This document shows positions 5,340-8,078 of a stretch of DNA of 8,078 bases, piece by piece (position 1 is the stretch's first letter; each line of letters opens with the position of its first letter). The position numbers were made by a program, and so were the translations under genes. The stretch lies in contig CALWMQ010000196.1 of the NCBI GenBank assembly GCA_944382025.1, positions 1 to 8,078 of the forward strand, read 5' to 3'. Source of the DNA: an uncultured Clostridia bacterium. Its GTDB lineage: Bacteria; Bacillota; Clostridia; Oscillospirales; Acutalibacteraceae. The notes under the pieces are model-generated. The model saw only the letters and a list, made by a program, of their open reading frames with translations. It was not told the origin of the DNA and did no database searches.

Positions 5340-6257
5340 TTATTTTCGCCGTATCCTGTCCCTCCATTCCTGCAGCAGCCGGTTTTTCCCAGAATCCGGC
5401 CCTTCGCCGGTTCGCCGCAGCTTGGGGAAGGCGTTCAGCAGGCGGCGATGCTGGAAACGGGGACGCAGCAGTTCCTCCCGTTTCTCCTGCAGCGCTTTGA
5501 CCCTGTCGGAGATATACGCCCGTTTCTCCTGGGCCGTCATAGCTCTCCAAAGCCCCAGCTTAGCTTGCCTCTCGGCTGACCGCTCCCGGTTTCTCACCGT
5601 CACCCGGTCATAAACGTCTTCCAGCCGGAGCAGCACATCTTCCGTAGGCAGTTCCAGGTTCTCCCAATGTTCCCGGACCGCCTCCCCCAGTTTTTCCAGC
5701 TTTTCCAGCCGGTCGCCGATAGACAGTGCCGCTCGGATCGAGAAAACGCAATCCACAACCATCGTCGTCCCCAGCGTCAGGGCGATTAACATGGGCAGTC
5801 CATTCCACTGCCCATATAGCCAGTGAACCCCCTTTTCAAACAGGGGCTGGATCACAAACACCAGTGCCGCTGCCAACACCCCCCAAGCGATAGAAACCCA
5901 TAGGCAAATACGGCCGTTTAGATTATGTTTTTCCTTGGAATAATCCCACCACCGGGCGTGAAACAGCTTTTCCATCAGCCAGGAAGTAAAATATTCCAGG
6001 GCAGAGGCGATCATCCCGCCGATAACGAATACGGCCGGCACCGCTATCCACAGATGATCCAGCCCTCTGCGCAGCGGCAGCAGGGCGGTAAGGATCAACA
6101 GCGCCCCACAGCCATAAATCGGGCAGATAGGCCCGTTGAGAAAGCCCCGGTTGACAAACCGCCGCTCCCTCACCGAGCATTGGACTGTCTCCTGGGCCCA
6201 GCCAATAAAACTGTAAATAAAGAAATACAGCACCATATCCGCCCATGCATATGGCAT
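5340..6257 (-). CDS. PF06541 (CmpB-like, 'putative ABC-transporter type IV') membrane protein
   Basis: Membrane protein of 305 residues whose function is unproven; the family name reflects a weak transporter link. It shows the family landmarks: YFFIYSFIGWAQE (11-23), RGFLNGPICPIYGCGA (37-52), ALEYFTSWLMEKLFHARWWDYS (86-107) and NLNGRICLWVSIAWG (112-126). Five hydrophobic segments are visible at about 8-22, 44-62, 71-90, 117-140 and 153-177. From about 180 on the protein is charged and helical (coiled-coil-like), presumably cytosolic. It starts 12 nt after the pgeF stop, so the two are probably co-transcribed. The ribosome binding site before the ATG at 6257 is poor (GGGGCGG); M8 is an alternative start. 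A terminator follows at 5243-5282. Confidence 0.88.
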   Translation of the reverse strand: MPYAWADMVLYFFIYSFIGWAQETVQCSVRERRFVNRGFLNGPICPIYGCGALLILTALLPLRRGLDHLWIAVPAVFVIGGMIASALEYFTSWLMEKLFHARWWDYSKEKHNLNGRICLWVSIAWGVLAAALVFVIQPLFEKGVHWLYGQWNGLPMLIALTLGTTMVVDCVFSIRAALSIGDRLEKLEKLGEAVREHWENLELPTEDVLLRLEDVYDRVTVRNRERSAERQAKLGLWRAMTAQEKRAYISDRVKALQEKREELLRPRFQHRRLLNAFPKLRRTGEGPDSGKNRLLQEWRDRIRRK

Positions 6258-6269
6258 CTTACGCCGCCC

Positions 6270-7142
6270 CTATCTGTCGAATCTTGTCGAAATATTGGGT
6301 AATAAAACGCTGTACACCAGTGCGATGAATCCCGCCAGGCTTCCCCTGTCCCCGCCGGTCACCCGATGGGACCAGAACACGTCCGGATGGCACCGGGTAC
6401 ACAGGTCGGTAACGGTGATATGCCTAGGGTCAATTCCAGCCTCCATGAGGATGCGTCGGTTTACCTCCCACAGGTCAATGTAGAATTTATCCCCGGGCCT
6501 GGCCTGGAAACAGGTGTCATCAAATTCCCTCATACCGCTGAACGCCTCATATACCGGGGTATCCACCTCAAAACAGCATGGGCCGATAGACGGCCCAATA
6601 GCCGCCAGAATATCCTTCCGGTTACAGCCGTAATCCCGGCACATCCTCTCTACAGTAACCGCGCCGATGCGGGCTACCGTACCCCGCCAGCCGGAATGGG
6701 AGGTGCCTACCACCCGCTTGACCGGATCCGCAAAAAACAGCGGGACACAGTCGGCGTATTGGGTACACAGCACCACCCCAGGCTCATCGGTCAGCAGCCC
6801 ATCGATGTCGGCGTATCCCCTATCCCGGGTAACCCCTCGTCCCCGGTCCGCGGCCGTGGCGTTATAGATGGTTGTATGGTGTTTCTGGGCGGAAATCACC
6901 ACCTGTTCCTCCCTCACCCCTATAGCCTGACAAAACCGGCGGAAATTCTCCCGTACCCTTGCCGGGTCATCCCCCCGGGTAAAACTCAGATTCATGGAGG
7001 CATACATCCCCTGGCTGACGCCACCCAGACGGGTAGAAAATCCGTGGCGTATAAAGGGTACCGCGTCAAAAGACGGAAAGGTATAGTATACCAGGTCCTG
7101 CGCCTGATGCGCACGCAGGCTATGGGTTTCCGGCAGATGCAC
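6270..7142 (-). CDS. pgeF: PgeF/YfiH-type multicopper-oxidase-fold purine nucleoside enzyme (GTG start)
   Basis: Member of the YfiH/LACC1 family (PF02578), once called polyphenol oxidase. Family members have purine nucleoside phosphorylase/adenosine deaminase-type activity, and in E. coli PgeF prevents misincorporation at peptidoglycan precursor position 1. The 290-residue protein carries the three metal/catalytic positions in family context: H88 in QKHHT, C132 in ADCVPLFF and H149 in SHSGWRGT. It also has GPSIGPCCFEV (183-193) and the C-terminal DLCTRCHPDVFWSHR and GDRGSLAG. The start is a GTG at 7142: AAAGGAGG (7151-7158) lies 8 nt upstream, whereas the in-frame ATG at 7205 is in the promoter -35. 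First gene of a two-gene unit with the PF06541 protein. Confidence 0.92.
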   Translation of the reverse strand: MHLPETHSLRAHQAQDLVYYTFPSFDAVPFIRHGFSTRLGGVSQGMYASMNLSFTRGDDPARVRENFRRFCQAIGVREEQVVISAQKHHTTIYNATAADRGRGVTRDRGYADIDGLLTDEPGVVLCTQYADCVPLFFADPVKRVVGTSHSGWRGTVARIGAVTVERMCRDYGCNRKDILAAIGPSIGPCCFEVDTPVYEAFSGMREFDDTCFQARPGDKFYIDLWEVNRRILMEAGIDPRHITVTDLCTRCHPDVFWSHRVTGGDRGSLAGFIALVYSVLLPNISTRFDR

Positions 7143-7176
7143 AGGCGGATCCTCCTTTACAGAACATTTGTGTTTT

Positions 7177-7205
7177 AGTATAGCATACCCGCTCCCGTTT
7201 GGCAA
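7177..7205 (-). promoter_or_regulatory. SigA-type promoter with extended -10 for pgeF
   Basis: On the minus strand TTGCCA (7205-7200), exactly 17 bp, TATACT (7182-7177), with TGC directly before the -10 giving an extended TGn element. The predicted transcript starts about 30 nt before the GTG start and includes the strong ribosome binding site. Confidence 0.8.
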
Positions 7206-7250
7206 TCGTCATCAAGATCAAGGCGGCCAGCCGTCTATCGGACAGACGGT

Positions 7251-7293
7251 AAAAACCGGCATGGACAGCCGTTCTGCCGCCGCGTGCCGGTTT
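7251..7293 (-). terminator. Intrinsic terminator of the DUF2508-bofA unit
   Basis: On the minus strand AAACCGGCA (7293-7285) pairs with TGCCGGTTT (7261-7253) in a 9-bp stem ending in a run of five T (7255-7251). It lies 19 nt after the bofA stop. A second small hairpin, CCGTCT/AGACGG (7231-7236/7244-7249), follows directly but has no T-run. Confidence 0.75.
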
Positions 7294-7311
7294 CAAGATG
7301 CCCTGTTTGTG

Positions 7312-7587
7312 TTAAACCATGAAAATGACCTTCAGTACCAGAAGGGTAACCACTCCGGGCACGCCCAGGAACAGGCAGCTAAGCCCGGAAAGCAGATTCA
7401 GCCCCAGAGATACCCCGGTGAAGGCGCCCGCCACATTGACCGCCGCCAGAGCGCACAACCCTTGGGCACCGCTTCCCAGCAGGCCACGAACTGGCTTTTT
7501 GCTGCGGAACAGGGCGATCCATACGGCCAGAAGTACCAACACCGCTACACCGCACAGGGCAATTTTTAAAAAAAGGCTCATTGTCAT
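7312..7587 (-). CDS. bofA: BofA family inhibitor of pro-SigmaK processing
   Basis: Small integral membrane protein (91 residues from this start; the Bacillus protein is about 87). In the family model it sits in the outer forespore membrane of the mother cell and holds the SpoIVFB protease inactive until engulfment signals arrive. Hydrophobic segments cover about 4-27, 41-62 and 68-91. The family landmarks are a conserved Asn-x2-Gly (AAVNVAGAF, 48-56) and the C-terminal LGVPGVVTLLVLK (74-86). Start choice is uncertain: ATG 7587 has GGAG (7597-7600) 9 nt upstream, ATG 7581 gives an 89-residue protein, and a GTG at 7614 is unlikely. It follows the DUF2508 gene by 42 nt, as yaaL-bofA do in Bacillus, which supports the call. 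Confidence 0.87.
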   Translation of the reverse strand: MTMSLFLKIALCGVAVLVLLAVWIALFRSKKPVRGLLGSGAQGLCALAAVNVAGAFTGVSLGLNLLSGLSCLFLGVPGVVTLLVLKVIFMV

Positions 7588-7629
7588 CCCTACCCTCTCC
7601 ACCCCGCTCGCCACGCGGCAGGGCTTATA

Positions 7630-7884
7630 TCATCCGTTCATCTCCCGCAATCCAGACGAAGCTGTCCCGGCATCCCGGCTTTTCGCCAGCCGGATCAGAT
7701 AGCGGTACCGGGCCCGGAGCGCCTCCATTTCAAAAATACACGCCTCGATCATATCGTTGTCGGTCTCCATTTCAAAGCGCGACTGTACACAGTCCAGCTG
7801 ATGGCACACTTCCCGGATGGCCTCCCGCATCTCATCGGGCCGTTCCTCCGGCTTAAACAAAACGCGTTTGAGAGCGTTCTCCAT
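7630..7884 (-). CDS. DUF2508 (YaaL-like) family protein
   Basis: Soluble, highly charged helical protein of 84 residues, role unknown. The family signature is clear in the middle: FEMETDNDMIEACIFEMEAL (37-56) followed by RARYRYLIRLAK (57-68). ATG at 7884 is chosen; AAAGG (7895-7899) is 10 nt upstream and a possible in-frame TTG at 7902 lacks support. In Bacillus the gene lies between recR and bofA (recR-yaaL-bofA). Here bofA follows, but a divergent plus-strand gene takes the place where recR would be, so the pair has its own transcription start or the recR linkage is lost. Confidence 0.85.
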   Translation of the reverse strand: MENALKRVLFKPEERPDEMREAIREVCHQLDCVQSRFEMETDNDMIEACIFEMEALRARYRYLIRLAKSRDAGTASSGLREMNG

Positions 7885-7905
7885 TCCCTTCCCGCCTTTC
7901 AAAAA

Positions 7906-7935
7906 ATTCTATGCCTAGTATTGGCAAAATATACC
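7906..7935 (-). promoter_or_regulatory. Possible SigE-like sporulation promoter for DUF2508-bofA
   Basis: On the minus strand GGTATATT (7935-7928), 14-bp spacer, CATAGAAT (7913-7906). These resemble the Bacillus SigE elements (-35 kmATATT, -10 CATACAnT) with one mismatch each and the right spacing. No good SigA promoter was seen in the same interval. The predicted transcript start is very near the ribosome binding site, which weakens the call. Confidence 0.35.
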
Positions 7936-7965
7936 GGCCTAATCAGCCGGGCGGAAAAGTCCTGT

Positions 7966-7994
7966 TTGCCCCCACGCTTTAACCGTGATATACT
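7966..7994 (+). promoter_or_regulatory. SigA-type promoter with extended -10 for the gene at 8065
   Basis: TTGCCC (7966-7971), 17-bp spacer, TATACT (7989-7994), with TGA before the -10 giving an extended TGn element. Transcription should start near 8001, leaving a leader of about 64 nt with no clear riboswitch or attenuator in it. Confidence 0.75.
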
Positions 7995-8064
7995 GTTTTT
8001 AGAAGAAACGTTGTTACAGGGATGACTGCCAACAGTTGTCTTTTCGTTGGAAGGAGGTTCTTTT

Positions 8065-8078
8065 ATGGAACAATGGCA
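8065..8078 (+). CDS. Start of an unidentified gene (4 codons in window)
   Basis: ATG at 8065 with a perfect AAGGAGG (8051-8057) 7 nt upstream and a good promoter at 7966-7994. Only MEQW is visible, so no product can be named. It runs divergently from DUF2508-bofA. Confidence 0.7.

Noticed and set aside
6366..7178. 270-codon plus-strand open frame opposite pgeF
   Set aside because: Antisense shadow of pgeF; composition shows no coding logic and no ribosome binding site supports it.

Overview
The window looks like a chromosome segment of a spore-forming, fairly GC-rich Firmicute, most likely a Clostridia member of the Oscillospirales type. The reasons are the ctsR-mcsA-mcsB-clpC stress operon, a DUF2508 (YaaL-like)-bofA sporulation pair, strong AGGAGG ribosome binding sites, and SigA-type promoters, three of which have an extended TGn -10. 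The lineage call is inference; no rRNA or taxonomic marker is present.

Layout. Positions 1-2351 (minus strand) hold the heat-shock/protein-arginine-phosphorylation operon in the order ctsR, mcsA, mcsB, clpC, with clpC cut by the window edge. Its SigA promoter is overlaid by two tandem CtsR operator units (2396-2428), so the repressor should control its own operon. McsB with its activator McsA phosphorylates arginines, which inactivates CtsR and marks proteins for ClpC-ClpP.

Positions 2572-2904 (plus strand) carry two tandem paralogous mini-proteins of 46 and 45 residues: identical N-terminus, short hydrophobic segment, acidic linker and Gly-Cys tail. They are followed by a roughly 370-bp non-coding element bounded by two related 38-bp palindromes (2919-2956 and 3253-3290) and rich in internal hairpins. 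These two items are the least explained content of the window. Positions 3291-3478 show nothing recognisable.

Positions 3479-5176: a DUF1848 protein (plus, own promoter) with a radical-SAM-like CxxxCxxC motif near its C-terminus converges on and overlaps by 53 bp an AlkD-like DNA glycosylase (minus).

Positions 5243-7205 (minus): a two-gene unit of pgeF (YfiH/laccase-domain purine nucleoside enzyme, GTG start) and a PF06541 (CmpB-like) membrane protein, with promoter and terminator both visible.

Positions 7251-7935 (minus): DUF2508 followed by bofA, the inhibitor of pro-SigmaK processing, with a good intrinsic terminator and a possible SigE-like promoter. Divergent from it, a SigA promoter and strong ribosome binding site lead into an unidentified plus-strand gene starting at 8065.
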